Assembly: GCA_002364005.1 (NCBI GenBank) | Contig: DEXG01000023.1 | Coordinates: 116,159-180,158 of the forward strand | DNA: 64,000 nt | From: Phycisphaerales bacterium UBA3190 | GTDB taxonomy: Bacteria; Planctomycetota; Phycisphaerae; Phycisphaerales; UBA1924 | Direction of reading: 5' to 3' | Part shown: positions 35,964 through 43,496 of the stretch, piece by piece | How positions within the stretch are numbered: position 1 is the stretch's first letter | How the letters are laid out: each line of letters begins with the position of its first letter | Program-made: the position numbers and the translations under genes | The notes under the pieces: model-generated | The model's input: the letters and a program-made list of their open reading frames with translations, nothing else | Told to the model about the DNA's origin: nothing | Database searches by the model: none

Positions 35964-36033
35964 ACATTCACCAGGGCTGAACCACCACACACAGACATCA
36001 ATCATGACCAAGATAGAACGGAGACCAATAGCA

Positions 36034-37392
36034 ATGCAAAACCATAAGCAGATACCTCTAATCGCCATCACTTGCTTAGCTGCTTGTTGTGGTGGAGCAA
36101 ACGCTCAGGTGACCACAGATGACATCCGTCAGGGTGCCCGCGATCGGGTACACGGCACACTCGCCGAGCAGGAGCAGCAGGCGTACGCCCGCTCACTTCT
36201 CGTGCAGTTCGAGACGCGGGTTAATCAAGCCAAGACGCTCATCGAACAGGTTGAGCAGCGGCACGTGGCATACCGACAACAAATGGACAGCCTCCTTGTC
36301 AACGATGACGGCAAACGTCTTGGACGCAAAGGCCAAGCGGTTGCCATGCATTTCATAAATTACATTGAGCAATCTCTCATCGAGCCCAGTGAACTCGCCG
36401 CCAAAAAGGTATTCGTCGAACAAATGCTCTCGTTCCTGGATCGGGCCAAATCCGGCCCCGCCGGGTATGTACCGCAACCCGAGCGTGTCGAGGAAGCAGA
36501 CGATGTGTATCTCTGGGCTCGTTCTAGGTCAATGACACTGAGTGAGTCCGAGTCCTGGCTCGCCGAATCGCTTGGCTCGCTTGACCACACCACCGATGTC
36601 GCAGCCGACCCGACACTCAAAGAACAGATTGATGCGTACAGAGCAACCCTCCGTCAGGAGTGGCTCATTCTCCAAAGCCGTGGAAAGGAAGCGGCTCGGC
36701 AGGAAGCTGCACCAGTCATGGAAGAGAACGCTCGTATTGCTGAGCTTGAGCGAGCATTGCTCGAAGCAAATCAGAAGCTCAGCACGGTCCGCCAGCAGAA
36801 CGAACAGCAACGCATCGACTTTGAAATGCGGATGGAGCAACAGCGTGTCGAACTTCGTGAACGACTCGCCGCGTCACAACGCGAAATGGATGAACGGCTC
36901 GCTGCAATCGATAGAGAAAACAAGCTCGCTGAAGCTGAGCGAATGCGCAGAGACGCAGAAGCCAATGTCGCGGCTCGTGATATACGAGAGGATGCTCAGC
37001 GAACCGAGCTCATCTCTAAATGTAACTCGCCGCAGGTCCAGAGAGACCTTGCACCGTTCCTAGAAGAAGGCACCTGGCAGCCGGGTGATAAAGGGCCCAA
37101 CGCACGCTTGGATATGGCTCCGATGTCATACAGCAAGATCCAAGCTGATGGCGCTCTCGCCGACACTGTGGACGGCTTACAACGGTTCCTTGAGATCGTG
37201 AACGCAAATTGCTCACGAAGAGGTTACTACACTCGAAACAACCAGCACTACGACATCCATCGGCCCAAGTGGGGCTATACCAGACACTGGGATAAACTCA
37301 CGCGAGAACAGATTCAGGAAGCTCAACGAGTTCAATCTCTGCTGAGAGAACTCGGTCCGACGCTGGTTCAAGAGGGCATGCTGTCTGAGTAG
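36034..37392 (+). CDS. Exported coiled-coil protein (possible lipoprotein)
   Basis: A 452-aa protein from the ATG at 36034; the open frame from 35734 runs through the end of the preceding gene and is not credible. It has a short signal peptide with LAAC, a possible lipobox, or cleavage after GANAQ. The body is dominated by charged heptads (about 45-110 and 215-340, for example RQQNEQQRIDFEMRMEQQRV), with a small globular C-terminus. No family recognised. It may form a periplasmic fibre or pilus-like piece of the transfer gear. Confidence 0.62.
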   Translation: MQNHKQIPLIAITCLAACCGGANAQVTTDDIRQGARDRVHGTLAEQEQQAYARSLLVQFETRVNQAKTLIEQVEQRHVAYRQQMDSLLVNDDGKRLGRKGQAVAMHFINYIEQSLIEPSELAAKKVFVEQMLSFLDRAKSGPAGYVPQPERVEEADDVYLWARSRSMTLSESESWLAESLGSLDHTTDVAADPTLKEQIDAYRATLRQEWLILQSRGKEAARQEAAPVMEENARIAELERALLEANQKLSTVRQQNEQQRIDFEMRMEQQRVELRERLAASQREMDERLAAIDRENKLAEAERMRRDAEANVAARDIREDAQRTELISKCNSPQVQRDLAPFLEEGTWQPGDKGPNARLDMAPMSYSKIQADGALADTVDGLQRFLEIVNANCSRRGYYTRNNQHYDIHRPKWGYTRHWDKLTREQIQEAQRVQSLLRELGPTLVQEGMLSE

Positions 37393-37396
37393 TGCC

Positions 37397-38539
37397 ATGA
37401 CTGACTTTGAACCTGATCGGCATCAGCTTCGCCTGAATCGTTTGTGCGAACGCACAATCGATCGCTTGCACAGCAAGGCGAGATACCTTCGTGAAAGGAT
37501 CACGTCGACTTACAACGTATCGTCATACCACGCCGTCGACCACGCAGTGCTGCACCAGTCCATTCTCAACGCATCCAATGAGTTGGATGCCGAAATGGCC
37601 GCGATGATCGCGGCTGGTGAGATGTCGCGTGACATCGCCTCCAAGATCAAACTCCGTTGTATGTGCCTTGGGCTGCAAAAATCGAGCTACCGTGACTGTT
37701 GCGAGCTGATTCAGATAACAGACCTGGACGAGCTCGACAACGCGACAATTTCTGTCGTGGTGATTCCCGACAGGTACCTCCTCGCAGAGATCCGTCGGCG
37801 GTCCCGAACTCGTTGGACGATCACAATCAGTGCGGGGCTGTTTGAAGTGGTCAACGCCGCGGTGCTCGCACTCGTCGACCCTGAATGGCCCGTCGTTCCC
37901 ATTGGCGACCGGGTCAATCACTTCGCTGCCCGAGTTGAAGCCGCCTTCGATGGTGTCCACTTCCCACGTCATGCCGCATTCTCACCGGCGGACGCGGCGA
38001 AGGTCGAGAAGCTCGGGTCGTTTGTGAAAATGTTCATCATCGGCCATGAGCTTGGGCATATCATCGCAAAATTTCATCCAGAAAGCTGTGCCACGTCACA
38101 TGACACGGAGTTTTTTGCCGACCTTCAAGGGTGGCACTCGCTCTACAGCAAAATCTGGTTGCTCGCTCAGCCCTTTCGACAACTCTACGAGAGCGGCCGT
38201 ATCACCAACAACTGGGATCGGTGGAACTGGATCAAGTCCCAAGCACCCGGAGAGGACCCCGTCTTAGCACAGCAATTGATCTTCGAAAGTCTCACTCAAA
38301 ACGAAAGAGCCGACAACACAATGCTGCACTCACTGGTCTTTCTTGCTCCGCACATCTTCTTTCGAGCAATTGACTACCATGAGTGGATCATGACACGTCG
38401 CGGTTACACCCCCGCAACCCATCCACCGTCGCTCGCCCGAAGAGCGCGTATCTTGTCAATATTTCCAAGAGATCTGGCGGAACGCGTCCGCTCGGATCTC
38501 GAATCCAAGCTTGATGCTAGAATTCCACCGCCAAAGTGA
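37397..38539 (+). CDS. Putative zinc metalloprotease with HELGH motif
   Basis: A 380-aa soluble protein with FIIGHELGHIIAKF at about 214-227 (HExxH) and, 18 residues after, HDTEFFADLQGW, which gives the Glu/Asp third ligand. The rest is helical; no signal peptide. It follows the coiled-coil gene by 4 bp and precedes a small membrane protein. It could be an antirestriction or toxin-like protease, or unrelated to transfer; family unknown to me. Confidence 0.68.
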   Translation: MTDFEPDRHQLRLNRLCERTIDRLHSKARYLRERITSTYNVSSYHAVDHAVLHQSILNASNELDAEMAAMIAAGEMSRDIASKIKLRCMCLGLQKSSYRDCCELIQITDLDELDNATISVVVIPDRYLLAEIRRRSRTRWTITISAGLFEVVNAAVLALVDPEWPVVPIGDRVNHFAARVEAAFDGVHFPRHAAFSPADAAKVEKLGSFVKMFIIGHELGHIIAKFHPESCATSHDTEFFADLQGWHSLYSKIWLLAQPFRQLYESGRITNNWDRWNWIKSQAPGEDPVLAQQLIFESLTQNERADNTMLHSLVFLAPHIFFRAIDYHEWIMTRRGYTPATHPPSLARRARILSIFPRDLAERVRSDLESKLDARIPPPK

Positions 38540-38548
38540 GGTCCCGCG

Positions 38549-38914
38549 ATGACTCCAGAACAGGTCTATTTGTCGCCCGCAAACATCGGAGTGCTCTCAG
38601 CCGCATCAGGGGGGGTTCTGGCCGTAACTAACACACTCGGCATTCTCTCGCCAAGGGTCAATTCGCTGGTTGTAGCCGCCCTAGTCAGCCTGTTTCTTGC
38701 CATTCTCAACGCGTCACAACGCGGTACGACGCTGGATTACCTTCTGGCTCCCATCAATGGATGCATTCTATTTTGCTTCACGCTCGGCGTGAACGAGGGG
38801 CTCGCCTCAACAGCCCTCGCTCGTTCTGGAGGTGGGGAGCACGCTTCAGGAGCCTTCCCCACGCCACAAACACAGCGACCTTCGTCGCGACGATTCTTTG
38901 GAAGCTGGCTATAG
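38549..38914 (+). CDS. Small membrane protein, function unknown
   Basis: A 121-aa protein with three hydrophobic helices (about 12-34, 38-56 and 66-88) and a Ser/Arg-rich tail. GAGGT SD 7 nt before the ATG. Nine bases behind the metalloprotease gene; the topology would suit a membrane target, a holin-like protein or an immunity partner, none of which can be shown. Confidence 0.6.
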   Translation: MTPEQVYLSPANIGVLSAASGGVLAVTNTLGILSPRVNSLVVAALVSLFLAILNASQRGTTLDYLLAPINGCILFCFTLGVNEGLASTALARSGGGEHASGAFPTPQTQRPSSRRFFGSWL

Positions 38915-39058
38915 GTGAAGTGGTTTGGACACCGCGGCCCGGCAAGCGAGAGCATGCGCCTCGCTCCGCGAGGCCCAGGACGCCCGCCGTCAGTGCCGCG
39001 GCGGGGTCTGGCCGTGAGGAAAGAGAGGAGACCGGGAGGTCGTCCTTGTGTGACCTTT

Positions 39059-39083
39059 TCTCAAACGGACCGTCCGTTTGAGA
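39059..39083. repeat. Perfect 25-bp palindrome between convergent genes
   Basis: TCTCAAACGGAC-C-GTCCGTTTGAGA: 12-bp arms with a single central base. It lies 21 bp past the stop of the minus-strand gene at 39105 and 144 bp after the plus-strand gene. A T-run is absent on both strands, so it is not a standard terminator; it could be a protein-binding or recombination site. The rest of the 190-bp gap shows no gene. Confidence 0.6.
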
Positions 39084-39104
39084 TAACCACTATGGAGATA
39101 CTGC

Positions 39105-39377
39105 TCATTCGGCTGAGCGGGCCTTGCGCTCTTCGCCCAAGATGAACGAGTGAGCTTCGTCGAGTACCTTTCCGGCTGCGAGCAAGTCGTCGCGTCCGAG
39201 AGAGTGTGTTTCCTTCCACTCATCCTCCGTGTCCTTGTAGACACGAACGAGAATGGTGTTGAACATGTGGCCGTTTCGCGTGTCGTTCTTCCAAACCACG
39301 GCTTTGACACCGTTGATTCGAAATTCTGCTTCTGGCTGAGTGTTTTCTGACGAGTCCATACGTTTTCTCCTTGGCAT
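39105..39377 (-). CDS. Conserved small hypothetical protein of planctomycetes
   Basis: A 90-aa protein with the pattern EFRINGVKAVVWKNDTRNG, then YKDTEDEWKETHSLGRDDLL and a final helix. I know many near-identical small proteins from planctomycetes, often on plasmids and islands; the strand-rich core with basic and aromatic residues suggests nucleic-acid binding, perhaps like PC4/YdbC, but this is unproven. AGGA lies 8 nt before the ATG. It is 56 bp downstream of the 230-aa gene on the same strand and probably shares its transcript. Confidence 0.7.
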   Translation of the reverse strand: MPRRKRMDSSENTQPEAEFRINGVKAVVWKNDTRNGHMFNTILVRVYKDTEDEWKETHSLGRDDLLAAGKVLDEAHSFILGEERKARSAE

Positions 39378-39433
39378 GATGACGTCCTTTCTGGGTATAA
39401 CCCTTCACTGAACGCCTCCCGGTTCACTGACAG

Positions 39434-40126
39434 TTATGCACGCCTGGTCTTTGGATGTGACTTAACAGTTTCTGGCCAAGCCGGACACCCCTCCAAACGC
39501 GGTAAGAATGGACGAACCACCCTGCGGTGGGTACGGATGGCATCGTTGGGGATGGACCTGAGCCCAGCGGTCATTCTCGCCCGGTTCACAGCCCGGAGCA
39601 CCGAATAGAGCTGGCGAACCACCGGTGCATACGGCTCGAAACGGAGCAGCTGAAACTCCTGATAGAGCTCCTCGGCCGTCGATCGAACGGCGAGCTGGCA
39701 GAAATAGCTCTTGAGCCACCGGTATTCGTTTTGGTGGATACGGACGGAGGCGTGAAAGGTGCCCTGGATGCTCCGCCGGTAGCCGATGCTGTATCCAGCG
39801 AAGGCGATCGGCTCGCGCCGAATATCTCTGATGACCGATGCCTCCCGCTCGAAGAACAGGTGTTCCCCGGCGTTGGCAATCAGCACCCAGAACGACGCGT
39901 ATCGCAGGTAGTGGACATTCCCTTTCCCGGCGACCTTTCTACGTGCCCGCTGCCACCGTGATTTGTCGATGTCGTACTTCTCGATGAGCTTGGCATCGAT
40001 GTCCTCGGGCAGTTTTCCAGGCGGCACATGCCCCGCGACGTAGAAGAAATAGCCGTGCCGTATGTACTGCACGGCGAGTTGTTGGACGAATCCCGCCACG
40101 CTTGTGGCGATGTACTGATAGCTCAT
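39434..40126 (-). CDS. Conserved 230-aa protein encoded just downstream of a large structured RNA
   Basis: A soluble, very basic protein (RWQRARRKVAGKGNVHYLRY, then RDIRREPIAFAGYSIGYRR, ending RPFLPRLEG). A GAGGAGG SD 7 nt before the ATG supports the start. I remember close relatives as unnamed proteins in planctomycete mobile elements. No enzyme motif stands out; the basic and aromatic composition suits RNA or DNA binding. It begins about 400 nt after the closing helix of the candidate circularly permuted group II ribozyme and on the same strand, so the RNA is probably its 5' leader and the two may work together. Confidence 0.7.
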   Translation of the reverse strand: MSYQYIATSVAGFVQQLAVQYIRHGYFFYVAGHVPPGKLPEDIDAKLIEKYDIDKSRWQRARRKVAGKGNVHYLRYASFWVLIANAGEHLFFEREASVIRDIRREPIAFAGYSIGYRRSIQGTFHASVRIHQNEYRWLKSYFCQLAVRSTAEELYQEFQLLRFEPYAPVVRQLYSVLRAVNRARMTAGLRSIPNDAIRTHRRVVRPFLPRLEGCPAWPETVKSHPKTRRA

Positions 40127-40531
40127 TTGTTGCCCTCCTCGGAGATATAGTCGTCAAATAAGCGCTGTTTATGGCTTTCAATCCATTAGGCACAACGCTC
40201 AAAGCCCTTCTTGTAAAACCATCCGGGAATCAGGCGGCCGCCCGCAGACCCGTACAACCTTCCGCCGCATACCAGCACTTTGCGAGAACGCCTCGCCGTG
40301 CTGCGGCTGAACAACCTCTAGTAACCGAGCAGGATGCTGCAACAGCGCCCCACTCCAGGTTCCATGTATTGGTGTTGCCCAATCATGGACGTTGCGGTGC
40401 ATCAGACCATCGGTCCAAGCACCACATCTAAGAACCACACCGGCTGAGCGGGAGGGTGGCCGTTCCCGGCACACTCACTCCCGCTCGCCGACCGCATGGA
40501 TACCCGCCCATCACACACTCGCGTGATGGAC

Positions 40532-41492
40532 CGGCACCCGCACACAGATTCAACGCGTCGCCGCTTTCGTCGTCGCTACTCGCATCCGCATCGGGTACCA
40601 CCCGTTGCGTTCAGATGCTCAAGCGAACGGACCGCCACTGCCTTGCAGCGGACACCGCTCCGGGAGGCTTCCGCCACCCAGACTCTCTACTTGCGGCACA
40701 CTCCCAGTCTCAGGCGTTTGAAACACCAGGTTGACCCACTCATCAAGAGTGCACCTGGCACCGGCTCATCACGCCGGAAGCCCAAGACCTTCCCCTGTTA
40801 GTCATGCTCGTCACCAAGACGGTCACGTCGCTCAACCCTCTGTCGTCCGACTCAGGATTCCTCCCGTGTCGGCGTTTGCACACGAGCAGATGCTCGCGTG
40901 ATTTCAGCCAGCAGAACCCAGAAGCTCTGGCTTACCCATCGACAGACGACTTCATTACGCAGTTCGGCACCGTCTCCGTCTCGATTTACCGCCAAGCCCT
41001 CGCGGGCCTTTCATGGTTGAGCTATTCACCGCCGGTCGTTTCGACCGGTCGCCGGGTGTAGTCATCACCCGGTCGCCCGCATCACTGCAGACGAGCTCCC
41101 CACGGCGGCACGGGTTGAGCGAGGTCAGTGACCTCAAACCCCCCGTGACGGATTACGCAGCGTTGTGGCCTGATGGCCCAAACGCCGCCTCACCAATTCA
41201 AGCATGACAGCTCGTGGAATACCCACGAGTATGTCCAGGTCGCCCCTGTTCCTGAGGCAACTCATTCATCGGATAGAAGCTGCGGATTGTTCTCGTGGTT
41301 GAACCATCGAGGATTTACTCGCAGCAGCCTCCGTCGAACCGGACAAGCGCGTCTCCACGCATCCGGCTCTACGCGTCTCCGACTTTCACAAACCCATCGC
41401 TGGGTTGGTGGGCAGGGTGATGAACCCTGCTTCCCTTCGCTCGGCTGGTGAGGCCGTGCTCCTGGGGTGTCGGAGTCTGTGTGCGGGTGCCG
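40532..41492 (-). ncRNA. Large structured RNA, candidate circularly permuted group II ribozyme
   Basis: On the minus strand a near-canonical group II domain V (41336-41369) and a domain VI-like hairpin come first, and about 0.7 kb of dense hairpins follows. CGGCACCCGCACACAGA (41492-41476) is perfectly complementary to TCTGTGTGCGGGTGCCG (40548-40532), a 17-bp helix closing the 960-nt unit. In a normal intron domains V and VI lie at the 3' end; here they lie at the 5' end and the closing helix is where domain IV would be. No reverse transcriptase is present and no frame inside looks like protein. Further hairpins, such as 40446-40454 with 40478-40486, continue to the 230-aa gene. The assignment of domains I-III is inferred only. 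Confidence 0.6.
41336..41369 (-). other. Group II intron domain V
   Basis: A 34-nt hairpin in the canonical layout: lower stem GAGCCGGA/TCCGGTTC (8 bp, with the AGC triad at positions 2-4), upper stem TGCGTG/CGCGCT (one closing mismatch), GNRA tetraloop GAGA and the 2-nt TG bulge on the 3' side. All lengths (8-6-4-6-2-8) equal the family standard. Downstream, GCTGCG/CGCAGC with an inner CTCG/CGAG hairpin and a following TAT suits domain VI and a 3' splice site near 41273. Confidence 0.75.
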
Positions 41493-41641
41493 AGGCGGTC
41501 GGTGACCGGCTCGTGAGTCCGCAAACACCGTTCTGCGAACGGTGTTTGGTCAAAAGTAGCCCAATCCGGGGAAGTACTCAAGGTTTATCGGGCTTTCAGG
41601 CCCCGTACCTGAGCCTCCAGCCCAATGGCTAATCCCAACCC

Positions 41642-41671
41642 TTGATTTGCACGATAACACTGCTAGTGTTA
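41642..41671 (+). promoter_or_regulatory. Promoter with overlapping palindromic operator for the type IV toxin-antitoxin genes
   Basis: TTGATT (41642-41647) and TAGTGT (41664-41669) with a 16-nt gap place a start about 25 nt ahead of the SD-led gene at 41700. TAACACT-gct-AGTGTTA (41655-41671) is a perfect 7-bp inverted repeat across the -10 box, as expected for antitoxin autoregulation. Confidence 0.5.
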
Positions 41672-41699
41672 GTGTGCGGTTTCATGTTGGAGTTCCCCA

Positions 41700-42674
41700 A
41701 TGCCCATCCTTGAGGTGCAAACCCAGGACTACCTCCACCAGACCCTCGGCGGACAGCTTCACACCACCGCCTGGAACGGTGCAGCCAGACTCCCCGCCTT
41801 CTTGACGGCCAGGTATCGGTTCGCGCACCTTGACCTCATGGGGCGAGAGCTTCTCCTCGTTATCGACGAGGCTCCTGAACAAGAGTCGCCCGCCACCATC
41901 CGCAAGCACACCGAGCAGGTCAGAGCAAAGTGGAGCGGCCCGGTCGTGTATGTGCGGGACCAGGTCACCGCGTACAACCGCAAGCGGCTAATCGAGCAGC
42001 GAGTGCCGTTCATCATCCCCGGAAACCAAATGTACCTCCCCGATCTCGGGCTCGACCTGCGGGAATACTTCCGCACACCGTCACCCTCGAAGCGGAAGTT
42101 CTGGCCCGCAACACAGGCGGTCCTGATCTATGTACTACTCAACCGCAAAGACAACGAGACGACTGCCGCTGCGCTGGCACCGAAGCTCGGGTACTCCACA
42201 ATGACCTTGAGCCGGGTGTTCAACGAGCTCGAATCTGTTGAGCTGGCAGAGTCCGCCTCCATCGGCCGCCAGCGAGTCCTCCACTTCCCGACCAACGGCC
42301 AAGAAACTTGGAGGCGGGCACAGCAGTGGCTGATCAATCCGGTGAAGTCACGTCACTTCGTCGTCGGCCATCCACAGGGGCTACGCGCAGGACAACAAGC
42401 CCTGGCAGACTACACAATGCTTGCCGAGTCGCATCGCCCCGTCATCGCGATCAGCCACAAGCAGTGGCAATCATTCCGAAACACCGAATTAGCCATAGAA
42501 CTACAAGGCCTTGAAGAAGCAAACTATGAGGTTGAAGTCTGGAAATATGAGCCCAGACAATACATCAGGCCGCGCCTTGTCGATCCACTCTCCCTCTACC
42601 TAACCATCGAGCAGAGCGGCGATGAACGCGTCGAGCAGGCGCTCGAAGATCTCATGGAGCAAATCCAATGGTGA
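41700..42674 (+). CDS. AbiEi-like antitoxin/transcriptional regulator of a type IV toxin-antitoxin pair
   Basis: A 324-aa protein. The first 130 residues look like a nuclease-like or DNA-binding fold without clear catalytic residues; residues about 140-200 form a winged helix (TAAALAPKLGYSTMTLSRVF, then ELAESASIGRQRVLHFP); the C-terminal half resembles the AbiEi-type antitoxin domain (PLSLYLTIEQSGDERVEQAL). GGAG SD. Seven-base overlap with the nucleotidyltransferase gene. Length and pairing suit a type IV antitoxin that also represses its operon. Confidence 0.68.
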   Translation: MPILEVQTQDYLHQTLGGQLHTTAWNGAARLPAFLTARYRFAHLDLMGRELLLVIDEAPEQESPATIRKHTEQVRAKWSGPVVYVRDQVTAYNRKRLIEQRVPFIIPGNQMYLPDLGLDLREYFRTPSPSKRKFWPATQAVLIYVLLNRKDNETTAAALAPKLGYSTMTLSRVFNELESVELAESASIGRQRVLHFPTNGQETWRRAQQWLINPVKSRHFVVGHPQGLRAGQQALADYTMLAESHRPVIAISHKQWQSFRNTELAIELQGLEEANYEVEVWKYEPRQYIRPRLVDPLSLYLTIEQSGDERVEQALEDLMEQIQW

Positions 42675-43432
42675 AGGGACTCGAACGATTCCGCGTGCAT
42701 TTCGCTGACTACACCGACCGGTTTGTCATTATCGGCGGCACCGCATGCGACCTCGCATTTACAGATGTCGGCTTGGAATTCAGAGCCACCCAAGACATCG
42801 ATATCGTCATCTGCATTGAAACCGCTAATAGCGAATTCGGCAAGAGTGTATGGACATTCGTGCAAGCCGGAAAGTATGCATCATTAGAGGCGCCGGAAGA
42901 CAAGCGAGAGTTCTACCGCTTTACCAAACCACGAGAGGATGGATTTCCTAAACAGCTAGAACTCTTCTCACGCATCCCGGATGTGCTCGGCACCGAGATC
43001 GCCGGGCACCTTACGCCGATCCCATTCGATGAAGATGTCTCAAGCCTCTCTGCAATTCTACTGGATGACGACTACTACGAATGGACCCACGCTGGAAAGA
43101 TCGAGATCGAAAGCTTGCCCATCGTCCGCCCCGAGCACCTCATCCCGCTCAAGGCGAAGGCCTGGCTCGATCTCACCGAGCGATCAACCAACGGCCAGCG
43201 AGGCCTCAGCAAACACATCAGCAAGCATATGAAAGACGTTTTTCGCATTTACGCCATCGTCGACCCCGAATACACAGTAACACCTGCCGACTCGATCCGA
43301 TCCGACATGCAGCAGTTCATTGAGCGGATGCGGAACGAAGACATTGACATGAAGGAGATGGGGCTTGGCCAGATACCCAAGGCTTCGGTGCTTGACGACC
43401 TCTCGCAGCGATACACCGAATCTCGCTCATGA
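42668..43432 (+). CDS. Nucleotidyltransferase toxin (AbiEii/MenT-like)
   Basis: A 254-aa protein with the nucleotidyltransferase core FVIIGGTACDL followed by RATQDIDIVIC (DxD metal ligands), then PEHLIPLKAKAWLDLTER, the third conserved region of the AbiEii family with its catalytic Lys. Such toxins transfer nucleotides to RNA or tRNA and arrest growth or abort phage infection (family knowledge). Overlaps the antitoxin gene. Confidence 0.75.
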   Translation: MVKGLERFRVHFADYTDRFVIIGGTACDLAFTDVGLEFRATQDIDIVICIETANSEFGKSVWTFVQAGKYASLEAPEDKREFYRFTKPREDGFPKQLELFSRIPDVLGTEIAGHLTPIPFDEDVSSLSAILLDDDYYEWTHAGKIEIESLPIVRPEHLIPLKAKAWLDLTERSTNGQRGLSKHISKHMKDVFRIYAIVDPEYTVTPADSIRSDMQQFIERMRNEDIDMKEMGLGQIPKASVLDDLSQRYTESRS

Positions 43433-43462
43433 GCCCAGCTCGGGCTAAGCCCAGCTCGGGCT
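43432..43462. terminator. Tandem direct/inverted repeats between convergent genes (probable bidirectional terminator)
   Basis: AGCCCAGCTCGGGCT occurs twice in tandem (43432-43446 and 43448-43462); each copy folds as AGCCC/GGGCT. The first shares its leading A with the stop codon of the toxin gene; the convergent ATPase gene ends at 43497. There is no strong T-run. Confidence 0.5.
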
Positions 43463-43496
43463 ATTCTCAACACGGTTCCACGATGTGCATACCCAA

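Noticed and set aside
40171..41632. Several 60-100-codon frames on both strands in the structured region
   Set aside because: No SD, no codon bias and they break across conserved-looking hairpins; the region reads as RNA.
41300..41700. Ordinary group II intron with reverse transcriptase
   Set aside because: Only about 330 bp lie 5' of domain V before the next gene, too short for domains I-IV, and no RT gene exists nearby.
43432..43462. CRISPR-like repeat pair
   Set aside because: Only two tandem copies with one base between them and no spacers; better explained as terminator hairpins. No CRISPR array was seen in the window.
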